DNA of 64,000 nt from contig OX345641.1 of NCBI GenBank assembly GCA_947044365.1, positions 3,385,460-3,449,459 on the forward strand, in the 5' to 3' direction. Position numbers and translations under genes: made by a program. This document shows positions 34,766 through 46,889 of the stretch, piece by piece (positions within the stretch are counted from its first letter, which is position 1; every line of letters begins with the position of its first letter). The stretch comes from Petrosia ficiformis (Eukaryota; Porifera; Demospongiae; Haplosclerida; Petrosiidae). The notes beneath the pieces were generated by a model. That model saw only the letters and a list, made by a program, of their open reading frames with translations. It was not told the DNA's origin and searched no databases.

Positions 34766-37584
34766 ATGATATTATCAAGAAAGAAAGAAAGAAAGAAAGA
34801 AAGACACATGTACATGTATATACTTTCTATACAAGTAACTGAAATTGAAATATTTAGCTGTTTATAATTTTCATACAACAATAATTATTAACCCTCGCCT
34901 GCGTAGGTGGGGCAGAGGGTTACTGTAATCTGGTATTCTGTCTGTCTGTCTGTCTGTGTATGAACAAAATTTCAGGAGAACTAATAACATTGGGACTTCG
35001 ATCGAGCTACCAAAAGACGTGAAATTATACAAGGATCAAAATAAAAAGACAGGCTTTTTCTCATGATTGCTGTTTCACCACTTTCAGAAGCTTCTGGTAG
35101 CAAATAAGTACATGGAAACATAACTCATCTTGTTTGAAGGCTATTGCTGTCGAATCACAGCTTTGAACCCCAGTACAATTGAAGTGCTACAACATCGAGC
35201 TGGCTCTAAGCTTTCTACCATGACTGTCAATTTCAAGCTCCACCTATTCATTTCATGCACGTGATTGAAGCCACCAAACTGTCACTGCGCTTCTTATATA
35301 TACTAGGAATTATGTACTCTTGCTAGGACTGGAGTGCAAGTTGTAACACACACACGCATATATATAGTATAATAATTATAATCTCAGTGTAATAATCATT
35401 ATTACAGTTTGCAATTATTTTCTTGTCAGTAGTCATTCTTGTTTCCCAATCACACTTGTGGTGAGGGTTCTGCACTGTGTGTGTGTGCATTCATTATAAA
35501 GAGTATTTATGATACATGTGGTCACAATAACATTCAAGTTTGTTTTCACTGCAAATCAAAATACACCCACACTCTCATTATATTCATACAGTAGTTACTT
35601 ACTCTTGGTTTTGAAGACCTGTGTTGTAATAATAGAAATATCTTGAGCCTCTCTTGAAGGGACATGAATATTTTGGATAGTTATACAAATCAGACATTCT
35701 ATATGAAAGTAATAGAAGACTATGAATACAAAAATCAGTTATTAAATCATTATGATTAAACAATTACTTTTATAATCTTCCTATTCCAGCATTATGTACA
35801 GAAAGGCAACTAAATTAGATGTATAGGTAGAGCAGTCTGGACTTTAATTGCCTACCTGCACATAATATTTGAATAGCAAGAGTTTAAAGGTAAGCATTTA
35901 ATTAACAATAAGGACTATCCCTAGTCGAATCATGTGCACACGATGGAGAATATCTACTGTTAACTATCTACACATGTCAGGAATGTAACCAGGATTTGTA
36001 AAGGAGGAGGCATTGATCGACACAATTCTTTAATCTGATTACATGTGTCAATTAACGGACCTATTCCAAGCCTAATTAGGAACTTGTTGATGTACCATAT
36101 TGCATGTAAGTCTTTGGTTTCATGTTGTATTCAGACACCATGCCTTGAAGAGGTACACAAGAAAAGGAACCACCAGTCAGCTAGCTAGCGGGATTCTATT
36201 TCCAGATCACTGTATGTTATTACAGTAGTGCAATCAGATATAGTTAATACAATGTCAGTGGGTTCTGTAAATCTAGGTACCTCATTTTCATCTGAGAAGG
36301 TAATTACACGTTTTTTTTTTCCTTTATTCTGAACATTTACATAATCATTTTTATTTTTATTTACCCACTTTTCCTATTACTTAGAACAATAAGTTTATTA
36401 AACTTTACCTGCTATTCTTTGTTTACTGGGGAAGAAACTAGTGATAGGAGCACTGTAGCTCTGCTAGACCTTTTTCTTACAAGTGTGTACGTCACCACCT
36501 ATACTTACTATAATCAGGGGGTGTGTTAAATTGCTTATAAAGAGAGTTGAAGGAATGCCTCGTGAAAAAGCGAGGAGAATTTTGCCTCCTATGTTTCATT
36601 GTAGTTATGACACTGCATTTAACTGATATGTTTTGAACAACTCAATGGTAAATCGTAATAGAAAATACTTTCTTCACAATGCAAAACCTCCATGATAATG
36701 TGTTATGCACCTCCTGCTCCCACATCTATCATAACTTCAATTCCTGTTACAGAAATGTATTTAAATCTAACAATTTACAGTTTAGGTTCTGTAATTAATA
36801 TATACCACAGCGACAAGAGGGTGGTCCATCGAACCCATAGGGTCAGTTAGGGTCTTATGTTTAAAAATCTTAACCTTCGATGACAGAGGTAATTGGGCCC
36901 CATATAGGCCTATGGTTCTGTAGACTATGCACTTGTCACTGTAGCATATTAATTACGGCACCTGAACTTCACCTATACTCATGGCCCAAACGGATAATGG
37001 ATCTGTCTGTAGGAGTACAGACATAACTCATGCATAGCATTGTTACCAGACCCTTCTTGCGAGGGTCTTGTTCATGAGACTACTCAATACTGCATCTGTA
37101 GATACTTTTTTATATAATTATAATTGTAATTCCAATATAAGTATATTGCTTAATTAGATACATATTTCTTACCTAGCATGGTATTTTTCTTTCACTGGAC
37201 ATGCAGCGAGATAAGGCATAGTGATTGCATTCTGAGCTTTCACAAAAGATGTTGTCTCCTCGGAATCAGGATCTTCCAACCAACGATAATAATCTCTTAC
37301 TTGTATTCCACATCTAGTTTCAACTACACTATCATCTCTTCTTACAAATGGATAATTCCATTTACCAGCCATTGTGCTTGCTCCTCCTATTAATTATTTT
37401 GACGAACGCTTGAATAGTCACATCCTGTGTATTAGGCCTATATATACTGTAGCGTTTATGACTTGATGTAGTTAGCTATAACCACTTTTATATAGTAAAG
37501 TACTGTGACTAGTTAACTAAATCATTGGTCTTTTTTAATAGTTAAAACAGAAACTGATAACAGATCCTGTTATAAGTTTATAGC

Positions 37585-37720
37585 CACTAATCAGAGAGTA
37601 CGGTAGTACTCTCTATGTAGGGATGGCACGGAAAAAAAATGGCCACCTATACATTTCATGATCAATTGCAAGTGATGAGCTGAAATCTCTGGTAATATAT
37701 ACAGATAAGTTTTAATACAC
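37585..37720. repeat. Small palindrome-tipped MITE copy
   Basis: It begins AGAGAGTACGGTAGTACTCT and continues TGTAGGGATGGCACGG ... GCTGAAATCTCTGGTAATAT. The reverse copies are 15430-15580 and 42540-42665. Confidence 0.6.
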
Positions 37721-38363
37721 ATTTAATCAAAAGTGGCCAATGATGAGCATGTTAGTTTAAGAAAACAAAAACATTTTCAGTAGAGTAGAAGCAAATTTGT
37801 TTCCTATACACCATCCCAGCCGGCGCAAGGTTCATTTAGAAACTGGATTGTTATACACAAACCAGACCATGCATAATGGAGCAAAATGTGGTCTGCATTA
37901 CCAAAATACAGACCAGAACACATGGACCATGGACTAGAATATGCATTGTGTTAAAATAAGGATTGGATCACAAACCAGAATGTTCATGTATGAACGTCTA
38001 ACCTCAGTGTGGGAAAGCAATAAAAGGGATGTCTCCACATATATAATATCATACTTGGATTTAAACTACAAGTATAAAAACTCGAGTGTTTTACTTCACA
38101 TTTGATATAATATCACAAGTAGTATCTAATTACAACATGCAATGTATTTAAAGTACAATACATTGTTTTGTTGCCATGAAGGACATCCACAAACATCATA
38201 ATTGATAGTTGTGTTTGACAGCAAAGTAGGTGAATTTAATAACGTCACACAACAATTAGTGCAATAACTCTAACTAAAACATTTGCCCAATAGCACTTTA
38301 GTTAGCTAACTAATATATACTAAAACCTTTTAGTAGTATTAAAATTCATTATTGTCACATACA

Positions 38364-39368
38364 CTACTTAACATATATTTCAATTATATCCAGAGGTGTA
38401 TCTTCATCAGGCAGCCCATCATTGTTACACACCCTCAACTCAATATTATCAGTAGTAGTCTCATCCAATGTCTTAAGAAACCATGGTATGTTAGGATTAG
38501 TACAACAAGTAGACTCAGGTCCATTGCAATTCTGTCCATCCCATAGTGGATCATCAGCACAAAAAAGTTCACAAGGAATACTACCAAAGCCTGATTCACA
38601 ATAGTAATCATTACCAACAAAAGAAGGAGGGGATGCAGAATTACCACTGTTACATGGACAACCATGTGAATCTAGGCGTGTGTCCCGCTCTCCTGCTACA
38701 TATGTCCATATGTGTTGACGAGGATTACTACCATATGTTATTGAAACACCATCAACATAATATGAGTCAATTTCACTATTTCCTATGGCAAAAGCATCAG
38801 GAGAACGATACTGGTATCCTCTCACTTGTCCACACACTTTAGTATAATTTAGACTATGGGTAGAAAAGAATGTTGAGTCACAACCTCCTGATGAAGGATT
38901 AATATGTCCACAAACATCATGATTGATATTGATATATCCTGTTTGTGTCAATCCAGAGGGACAAGTAGCACCAGGTTCAGTCATGTTGAGATAAGCCACT
39001 CTTGTCCATCCTCCCTCTTCATCGCAGTTGATCCCCTCCATGTCACAATAGACAATGACAATACTTCCATTAGTCAGTGTGATATTGTAATATCCTGATG
39101 TGGCACTAGGATAAACTTGATGGATTTGTGAACAAGAATTATTGTAGACCTCGAAACAAGAATTTGGTAGGTAGGAGGGACAAATGATGAACGTACGTAA
39201 CTTTCCAGTTTTAAACTTGATAGTATTTCCCATATTACTGAGATTACAACAATATTGTTCATATAGTGAGGGTTGACGTTGACTATTACAATCACTCATA
39301 CAGTAGTTATCCTCTCCATTACTGACAATAATTAGTTCAGTACTCAGAATTAGTATTATAAGATACAT
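38364..39368 (-). CDS. Secreted fibrinogen-like protein, copy 8
   Basis: 334 aa, open throughout with the usual signal peptide (MYLIILILSTELIIVSNG). It is the most divergent copy at the binding-loop positions: loop 1 is TYVAGERDTRLDSHG and loop 2 is FGSIPCELFCA, with two extra cysteines that could form a private disulfide. CGHINPSSGG replaces CGQPNPSSGG. The shared promoter module is absent: homology to other copies stops about 8 bp before the ATG, where the THAP/DDE transposon sequence begins. The coding region therefore looks functional but its expression is doubtful. Confidence 0.8.
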   Translation of the reverse strand: MYLIILILSTELIIVSNGEDNYCMSDCNSQRQPSLYEQYCCNLSNMGNTIKFKTGKLRTFIICPSYLPNSCFEVYNNSCSQIHQVYPSATSGYYNITLTNGSIVIVYCDMEGINCDEEGGWTRVAYLNMTEPGATCPSGLTQTGYININHDVCGHINPSSGGCDSTFFSTHSLNYTKVCGQVRGYQYRSPDAFAIGNSEIDSYYVDGVSITYGSNPRQHIWTYVAGERDTRLDSHGCPCNSGNSASPPSFVGNDYYCESGFGSIPCELFCADDPLWDGQNCNGPESTCCTNPNIPWFLKTLDETTTDNIELRVCNNDGLPDEDTPLDIIEIYVK

Positions 39369-39544
39369 TATGAAGGTTTATTGATGTAAAAGTTGAGGAA
39401 TGCAATTTACGCTAATGAACCCTGAGTCACTTCCGGAATCTGTGTTGATTTGTCGCTGGCTGAAATTAATACGGTATGCCTGCCTATGTACAATCATATC
39501 GTAAACGGTGAAGGAGAAGGAGCAATTGAAAGACAACAGACAAA

Positions 39545-41031
39545 ATGACTGTTAATCGTTGTATTATGTCATTGTGTGAAAATACTCCATCAAAAGTTCC
39601 TGGGGTATCTTTTCATCGTTTTCCTGTTGCTTAAAAATAAAAGAAGTTTGTGGACGAGCAGTCTACAATTGACGAGCGAGTCTGTTCAAGGCATTTTCCT
39701 GCCGGAGATGCTACCAAAAAACCTCAGCTCAACTTAGGAAGGCAGAAGAGTGCCCGAAAAGAAGTTAGAGCAAGAAGAAGAGATGCTAATAGAAAACATT
39801 CAGAAATTATGAGAAGTCCTACTCCTAGTACTTCACCAAGTACCAGCAGATGTGTAACACCACTACCAATCACAACTCCTTTAAGTACTAGAACTCCAGA
39901 ACCTGTTCTCACTGTCTCCACTGGTGAGCAGTTGGAGCAGAACTATCTGGTACATAAACTACATAGCGAGAGTGGTGATGATAGTATATCTGACACAATG
40001 TCTTCAACATTACCATCAGAGGTTAGTGCTACCAATACAACTGAAGTTACGGTTAATGCAGCTCTTCTTGCTAAGATTGAAGCACTAGAATCAGAAAAGA
40101 GTCACCTGCAGACAAAATTGAACAGTGTAGAGAAAACAAGAGAAAATTTTAGAATTGAGTGCATTCAGTATGATGATAATTTAGTTTGTTTCTACACTGG
40201 GTTTGTCTCATTTGCAGCATTTATTGCTTTATTTTGAATTTCTTGGGACTGTTATCAATCATCTTCAAATGTGGGGCTACAAAGAATGTTCTCATCTACG
40301 TCATAAAACCAAGTTTAATCCCATGAATCAGCTCTTATAGACTCTTGTTAGACTGAAACTTAACTTGAAATTACGGGACCTTGCATTTCAAGCAGTTACA
40401 CTTCTCGATGCCTTGCAACTTGGATTTGCTTGTACAATCATTTAAAGGAAATAGATTGGATGCTATCTGTGGAACAAGTAGCTGGGACTCTAGTGAAGTC
40501 TTCCTTGAGACTCCTTCAGACCTATATATGCAGTCCTAACATGGAGCCAGTACAAGCATCATAACACTGTTAAACGTTTAGTTGCCTGTACACCTAATGG
40601 AGCTTTCTCATATGTGTCTCTGTTATATGTAGGATCTATATCAGGTGTAGAACTTACTCGAGTGTGTGGATTTCTTACCTAACTTGAAGACAAACTAGGT
40701 ATTGCTATCATAGCTGATAGAGGATTCACTGTAAAGGACATGTTAAGTGCATATTAAAATAGAGTTAAATATGTCACCTTTTATGGAAGGACGTAAACAG
40801 TTACCTGCCAGCAAAGTGCAAAAGGGACGAACAATTGCATCACAAAGAATTAATGTCGAGAGAGCTATTGGAAGAATGAAAAACTTAAGCATTTTTAAAG
40901 GAACAATTCCTACATCAATGGCTCGTTTGGCAAATCAAATAGTGTGTGTGTGTGTGTGTGCTTTTTTGTCCAACTTCCAGCCAGCTCTTGTTCCACCATT
41001 ACTATTTACTTACGCGCAACTGGAATATTGA
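39545..41031 (+). pseudogene. THAP-domain DDE transposase, ISL2EU-like, decayed
   Basis: It starts MTVNRCIMSLCENTPSKVPG, the C-x-x-x-C start of a THAP zinc finger, then FHRFP, then stops. The reading resumes at 39650 with VDEQSTIDERVCSRHFPAGD (the THAP C-terminal Cys-x-x-His) and a basic/Ser-Pro linker and coiled coil, broken near 40237. Beyond are scattered DDE_Tnp_4-like pieces: VSLLYVGSISGVELTRVCGF near 40615, IAIIADRGFTVKDML near 40705, and at 40747-41031 SPFMEGRKQLPASKVQKGRT then INVERAIGRMKN. A (GT)n insertion at 40940 sits within the C-terminus. Domain order THAP plus DDE_Tnp_4 fits ISL2EU/IS4EU-type transposons (family knowledge). At least three breaks: inactive. Confidence 0.75.
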
Positions 41032-41034
41032 TAT

Positions 41035-42700
41035 GCAATCATTTGCTTAGAAGGCCACTGTGAAGAACGGAAAGTTAGAGAGTTTCTATTGTTTTTGTGG
41101 ATGATTTCTAACATTCTATACGAGGATAAAGTGTTGCTGCCTAGCTGAAGTAAGTTAGAATTAAGAATATACAATATCCATGATGCTATGGCTCGATCAA
41201 GTTATATAAGTCTCACATTTCTTTGTATATCGTCTTAATGAAGCCTCAGAACAAATATATAGATTTTTTACTCATTGTTTGGTAGATATGTTTTCCTTTT
41301 TCATGTGTAGTTTCACTGAAATAGCATTGTCGGAAACAAAACCTGCCCAACTTGAATAAATCTGACATAATATTATTACTGGTGTTTACATTTGTATACA
41401 AAGCTTGGTGATAACAAGTTCATTTTACAAGAATTGTTGGGTAAAGTTGTCTTGTTTTGGTATGTGAAGTTTCTTAGTGCTTGGAATAAGAGTTAACTGG
41501 TTATAAGTGTACTTGTGAGTTATGTCTATATTTATTATTTCTTGCACAGATCATGGCATCTACCGGAATTTCTTGTACTTCTCTTAGGAAAGGACAGCTG
41601 TCATCTAGTAGATTTTGTTTCATTGGCTATGTGCCATGGTCTGTATAAGCATTTTACATTGGAATTTGTATAACAATAATATTTAACATGAATAATTATT
41701 ACAGTCATTTGCAACTGTTATATTATAGCACGCATGTGATAAAAAGGCATAACGGAGAAAAGCTTAAAATTTGGAGAGAGTAAGATCCTGCAGTTAATGA
41801 AAGCAATCTAGCACTGTTGGAAACAAAACCTGCTCAAGTAAAGTCACGACAGACGAATTAGTTCATATTTGGATGTGTCAATAGCTGATACATTAAAAAC
41901 TTGTTTGAAAGGTAGTATATAAGATGCTGATTATTTCTATTGGTTTTTAGCACAAAAAAATGTAACGTCACTGTTACAGAGCAAAAAAAGATCAGGAATT
42001 ATTAATGAGCAGCTCAGCCCTCTTCAGTGTTGCAAACAAAATTGTATTCACAGTCCATCCAGTGGCAGTGTGACTGATATGTGATTTCTTCCTACTTATA
42101 TACATACAATGGATATAACTATATTCAAGAAGTATGTCACTGTGACATGTACATACATACAAGTAGGTGTACTTATAATAGTACAAGAATAATAAAAAAC
42201 ATTTTAAAAAATGAAAAAGTATGTAGGGATATATATCAAAACCGAAAAAGCACAGGAACAAGATGGCTTTGGCAACAAAATGAAATACCACTTCCACATA
42301 ACAACCGTACATAAGTATCAATCCCCTGAATTTAACTTAAAATATATTTGTATTTGTGCTACAACTACTTTCATAGCTCCAGAAACGTAGAAATCTATTT
42401 TTATGAAAGAGGAATAATAGTGAATAATAATGAAGATTTTGCCAGTTTTGCTATTCGCCTGATCTCTACATTAACGAAGATCTCTGGATATCTAAAAGGT
42501 ATTTTTATTCATAAACTTACTCAGTATTATAAGCTTTATGTATATTTAACTTTTCTGTGTATATTAGCAGAGATTTCAGCTTGCCACTTGCAATTGAAAT
42601 GCGTAGGTGGCCATTTTTTTTCCGGGCCATCCCTAGACATAGAGAGTACTACCGTACTCTCTGATAAGTATATTGTACATGTACATGTATGTACTCAATC
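41035..42700. other. Gene-free stretch with relic pieces
   Basis: 42060-42180 is an orphan relic of the fibrinogen-like 5' flank (GATATGTGATTTCTTCCTAC). 42185-42315 is half of a fold-back element. 42540-42665 is a palindrome-tipped MITE copy. 41035-42050 shows nothing recognisable. Confidence 0.5.
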
Positions 42701-42718
42701 TCCAATCAAACAAACTAG

Positions 42719-43029
42719 CAGGCCCGCTGAGAGGTTGAAAGGAGCCCAGCGAAGCGCGCCGAAATTTTTAGCTCATTAATTATTCATATAGGTGTGGTTA
42801 GTTAATTAATGCGTGTTATTAACTATAATTGCTCATTCGGCATTACACGTGTCACTGTTTCAGGTATAAATTATTATTATAACTATTATTATTGTTTATG
42901 TAGCTTGTGTTTCATATATATAATTGAGTAAGCTTATCTATATAATAACAGTCAAAATATTTGGGGCTCCAAGAGAATGTGGGGCCCCGGGGCAGTTGCC
43001 CCTGTTGCCCCCCCCTCTCAGTGGCCCTG
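42719..43029. mobile_element. 311-bp non-autonomous hAT element
   Basis: Left end CAGGCCCGCTGAGAGG; right end, read inwards, CAGGGCCACTGAGAGG. An exact 8-bp target duplication CAAACTAG lies at 42711-42718 and 43030-43037. It has no coding capacity. Locally GC-rich ends (GCGAAGCGCGCC; GGGGCCCCGGGGC) stand out from the AT-rich background. Confidence 0.85.
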
Positions 43030-43389
43030 CAAACTAGTATATAGCGTATCTACGTTTTAAACGTATTGCTGTGCAAAATACATAGCTACACGTATAATGT
43101 TCATGTTGTTATTATATATGTGACCATCCCTACACTATCAATATACAAAATTATACTAGGGTTACTACAGTTACAAGCATCTAATTGGTTGTGTAGGTTG
43201 TTTAGATACAACATATTAATGTAATTACCATGTAATATATCTGGTTTGTAATTCTACAAACAGATAATTTATTCTAATAATGTACGTGTGATGACAACAG
43301 CATGTCTGTAGACATAAAAATCTTTATGATAAATTATAATATAAATTGCTATTCCATTAAATAGGTTATTGCAACATTTAGTTTTTGTT

Positions 43390-43580
43390 TAATGAACGAA
43401 AGTCGGTTTTCTTTTTCAATCTTAATTGATAGTATTTCCCATATTACTCAGGTTGCAACAATGTTGTTCATATAGTGAGGGTTGACGTTGACTATTACAA
43501 TCACTCATACAGTAGTTATCTTCTCTATTACTGACAGTAATTAGTTCAGTAATCAGAATTACGAGATTATAAGATACGTT
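43390..43580 (-). pseudogene. Fibrinogen-like 5' stub (copy 9)
   Basis: It covers the signal peptide to about residue 60 only. The start codon is mutated to ACG (CATAACGTATC), two bases are lost in the signal peptide and there is a small insertion near 43420. The upstream promoter relic has a degenerate palindrome (ATTCGTGAAT). Nothing of the remaining gene follows. Confidence 0.75.
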
Positions 43581-43639
43581 ATGAAGAATTATTGTGAAAT
43601 TGTTGATGATGTCTTTCTATATAAGTAAATTAGCTATAT

Positions 43640-44280
43640 TCGTGAATGTCATATGACAGGATGTATGACATGTATACATACACACATGTAAATGTACAAA
43701 GAAGTAATGGCCATTAAGATGAATAGTGAACGAAGATGAGTCCTTGCAGAAGGCGAAATCCCAATGAAGATGAGTCTTTGTAGAAGAGGAGCCCATGAAA
43801 ATGAGCCAGTCCAGGTGAAGCTGCATTGCATGCAGGTAGCCCCACACGAGGCTGGTCCTAGGATGAAGTGGACTGGAACTGGAGTACTAAACGAAGTAGA
43901 CTGCAACTGGATGAGATAGGTAGACTAGAACACTAGATGAGGTAGACTAGATGTACCCACACAGGGCTGGATTTATAGCATATAGCCCATAGGGCAATCC
44001 CTATGATTACTTTCCCATGGGTTCAAACTATATATAATTATTAAAGAGGTTGTGCTATTCCATTCAAGTAATGGCTGTGGTACATAGATGAACCAGTAGG
44101 CTGATTCAGGATGAAATCAGTTTGTACAAATTGCACTATTGTAGCTGAAATACATTGCAAAATGTATACAAGAACTATTGAAAAGTAAGAAGAATGGAAA
44201 ATAAGTAACTAAATTATATGATGTGACAAGAGAGTCATCAGCAATAATTATTAGTCATCACAAAGAGGTACTCTATAATT
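43640..44280. other. Gene-free stretch
   Basis: 43700-43960 contains loosely repeated AGATGAG-TAGACTAGAA and CCAGTCCAGGTGAAG motifs. The rest shows nothing recognisable. It is the stretch where the PREP catalytic exons would be expected if that gene were complete; they are not found. Confidence 0.4.
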
Positions 44281-46614
44281 ATCTTTTTTCACATACTTGT
44301 CTACTGATGTACACTTCTCTACTGAGATACTCGGCTGCATATTAGAAATTATCATAGGCATTCTGACGTTTCTCAAAACAAGTGGCCTGATGCCATTCTT
44401 TACCATATTCTCTATAAAGATAATTATGATGATAATAATTATAATAACAGTTTAGTTTCTTTGTAGTTTAAACATTTTCTGAATGAGCTTCTCATAATAC
44501 ATTGACACAATGTCATAATTGTGATCATAGATATTAAAATTACGTTTTGCAATTATTGCCTAAAGGTGACTCATGATTATTGCAAATACTGCAACTACTC
44601 ATTGATACTGTATATGATAGCAAAAATAGGCTAGTTTTTAAAGATGACAATTCTGATCTTTGTTTTGAGAGCATACGGCTTAAGATTAAGTGTTATAGTG
44701 TGTTTTCAACAGTATTATTATTATAACTTTTTTTTGCATGCAGTGATATGATTATTGCAATGCAATAATGTTGCAATGTTTGTGATATTGAATTATTTTA
44801 TTTTTATTGTGAATGTGAATAGAATTTAAGGTACCTCAGGTTTTACTGGAATCTTAGTCAAGTCACATCGATAAATAACTCAAGGTGATAGGAAAGAGAC
44901 AAAATGATAGAACATCTCAGTCTGTTCCCTTTTACCAGAATAACCTGTAATTGATCCCATCTCGAGAGGAAGATCAGTGATATAACTACCATCTGATAAA
45001 TTATGAAGAAACATCACTGAATAAAGAATGAAATGAAAATTTACCTTAAAATTAAGTTTTCATACATACACTTTACAAAACCATTTGCAAAATAATAGTT
45101 TCCGTTAAATGCTCGTTCATCAGCCATTTCGTAAAAGAAAGCAATCAAATTTGTAACTACACGCACAGGAGGCATCATCCTGGATACTACATTAACTACC
45201 TTTACAACACAATTGAATAGCAAGTTTTTTTTAAAGTAGGCATTCGATCTAAATTATTTACTTACGTACCTCAAAAAGGCCAGTTTTTGTAAACAGTCAC
45301 ACAGTTAACTACCTGCTATTAGTACTAAATTGCTACATGTAATTCCATTATTTCACCATTTGGTATCTAACAAATGTGTTAAGCAGTTACTGGGCTTTTT
45401 TGCATAATGAATTTTAAATATAGTGCATTTACAGATAGGACATTGCAAATTATATAAATAAAGCACCTTTTTCACAGAGCTAGTCACTACTGCTTCCATG
45501 ATATGGAAAGTTTCTATTACATAATTATGTAGTGGTACTTTTTATCATGATATAGTATGTCATGACATTAAATACGTAATGGATATTATATATATACTGT
45601 ATTACTGTTATGAACACAATGATAGAAAAGATGATATTATCAATGAATTGAATAATATTCAAGATTAAATTATCATAGTACTTATAAACGTAATGTACCT
45701 TAACATCTTTTAAGTAACACAACACTATATAGTCATTATTAATTGCAGCTACTCATTCAAGTACATCACGATCATGACCAGGAACCAGAGTAGTCCAGTT
45801 GGCCTGAAAGAATGAAGTAAAATCAATATTTCTATTTAGATTTCGTGATTTAACTGTGTGTGGTTACAATGTACAATCAATATAACTAAAATTATGATTA
45901 TTGTTGACATATCTTTATTATTAATTATTACATGATACAGTTAAATGTGAATATATTATAAGTGTTAACTGAACGTACTTTAGCTATGATTTATTCAGTT
46001 ATAACTCTATAGTTACTGTTACAATTCTTTAAATAGTCTATTAAATGTCTTCACCAGAAATTTGAATTACGGTAATACGTAAATTTCAACTATTGTTTTA
46101 ATTTCTCATTAATTAGTTCACTAGCTCCCAATAATATGTATATTCTTTAAAGTAATCATAAATCAATTACTGTACATCTATACCTTATCAGGTTTCCTGA
46201 TATCAACATTTATCAGCTGGTAACGAGGAGCTTGATAATCTGTCTTTAGAATGAATATCTCTCCATTATTAGCAATGAACTGAAATATAAAGTGATGAAT
46301 TACATGTAAAGAAAGGACTATTACTACATGTAGGTTACATGTAGGTTAATACTAGTGGGCATTTATAAAATTACTGTCAGTAATACAGTATTTAAGTATA
46401 GGTCACTACTGAGGTCAAGATTGTTTGATGGCCATGGGCTCTGGGTGTATAACATGTCATAGCTAAGACTAAGGTTTATAACCAAGTAAGTGAACTAATA
46501 CAATGTTGACCAATCAGATTAGTTACTGCTATTTATACAATGCAACATAATCGATCAAAATGGAATGTTAATAAGTATATATATATATATATAGCATGCT
46601 ACCATGGCAACCGT

Positions 46615-46849
46615 TTGATGTGGTTAGGTCTTATATTTTTGTATATAGACCTGTGAATCTTTAATCTATCAGCATACAATATATTGTATATAGTACACTT
46701 ACAGTTCTTATATAAAACAATATAAAACCTTGGTTTAGTGTCCTCGGATGTGATATAGCCCTCGCAGGCTCGGGCTATATCACATCCTTGGACACTAAAC
46801 CTCGGGTCTATATTTTTGTATATAAGACCTGTAAGTGTACTATATATAT

Positions 46850-46850
<1 letters not shown>
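46615..46850. repeat. Palindromic MITE, copy C
   Basis: The central hairpin GGTTTAGTGTCCTCGGATGT, GATATAGCCC, loop, GGGCTATATCACATCC, then TTGGACACTAAACC is nearly perfect over about 36 bp per arm. The outer GGTCTTATATTTTTGTATAT recurs inverted on the other side. It lies in PREP intron 7. Confidence 0.75.

Positions 46851-46889
<39 letters not shown>

Larger units (their letters stand above)
31593..37372 (-). pseudogene. PREP: Prolyl endopeptidase, N-terminal half, exons 1-5
   Basis: Exons with consensus splice sites: 1 at 37372-37173 (ATG, MAGKWNYPFVRRDDSVVETR ... YRWLEDPDSEETTSFVKAQN), 2 at 35698-35603 ([28 protein letters not shown]), 3 at 33892-33725 (VLYVQQSL ... IDPNRWSDDGTVALG ... SENGEYCAYGISESGSDWRT), 4 at 32216-32115 (LKWVKFCSIAWTHDNNGFFY) and 5 at 31655-31593 (RFPEPDTNSAGTETSQVLNQ). 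These match the N-terminal lid and first beta-propeller blades of animal prolyl oligopeptidase almost residue for residue. Exon phases agree, except that exon 3 is 168 nt where 169 is needed: one base is missing near 33800, shifting the frame just after ALG. Exon 5 has a poor donor (AAG/GTTCTT). No exon 6 lies below 31.5 kb; exons continuing the protein lie instead at 56.8-44.3 kb, upstream. Functional PREP would be a cytosolic serine peptidase; this piece alone cannot be. Confidence 0.85.

Noticed and set aside
45041..45223. 60-codon minus-strand frame between PREP exons 9 and 10
   Set aside because: Not alignable to PREP; exon 10 proper is at 45016-44835 and covers the expected residues.
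45753..45755. Selenocysteine read-through at the PREP TGA codons
   Set aside because: The replaced residues are Trp and Gly, a third stop is TAA, and the catalytic exons are missing, so decay is the simpler reading.
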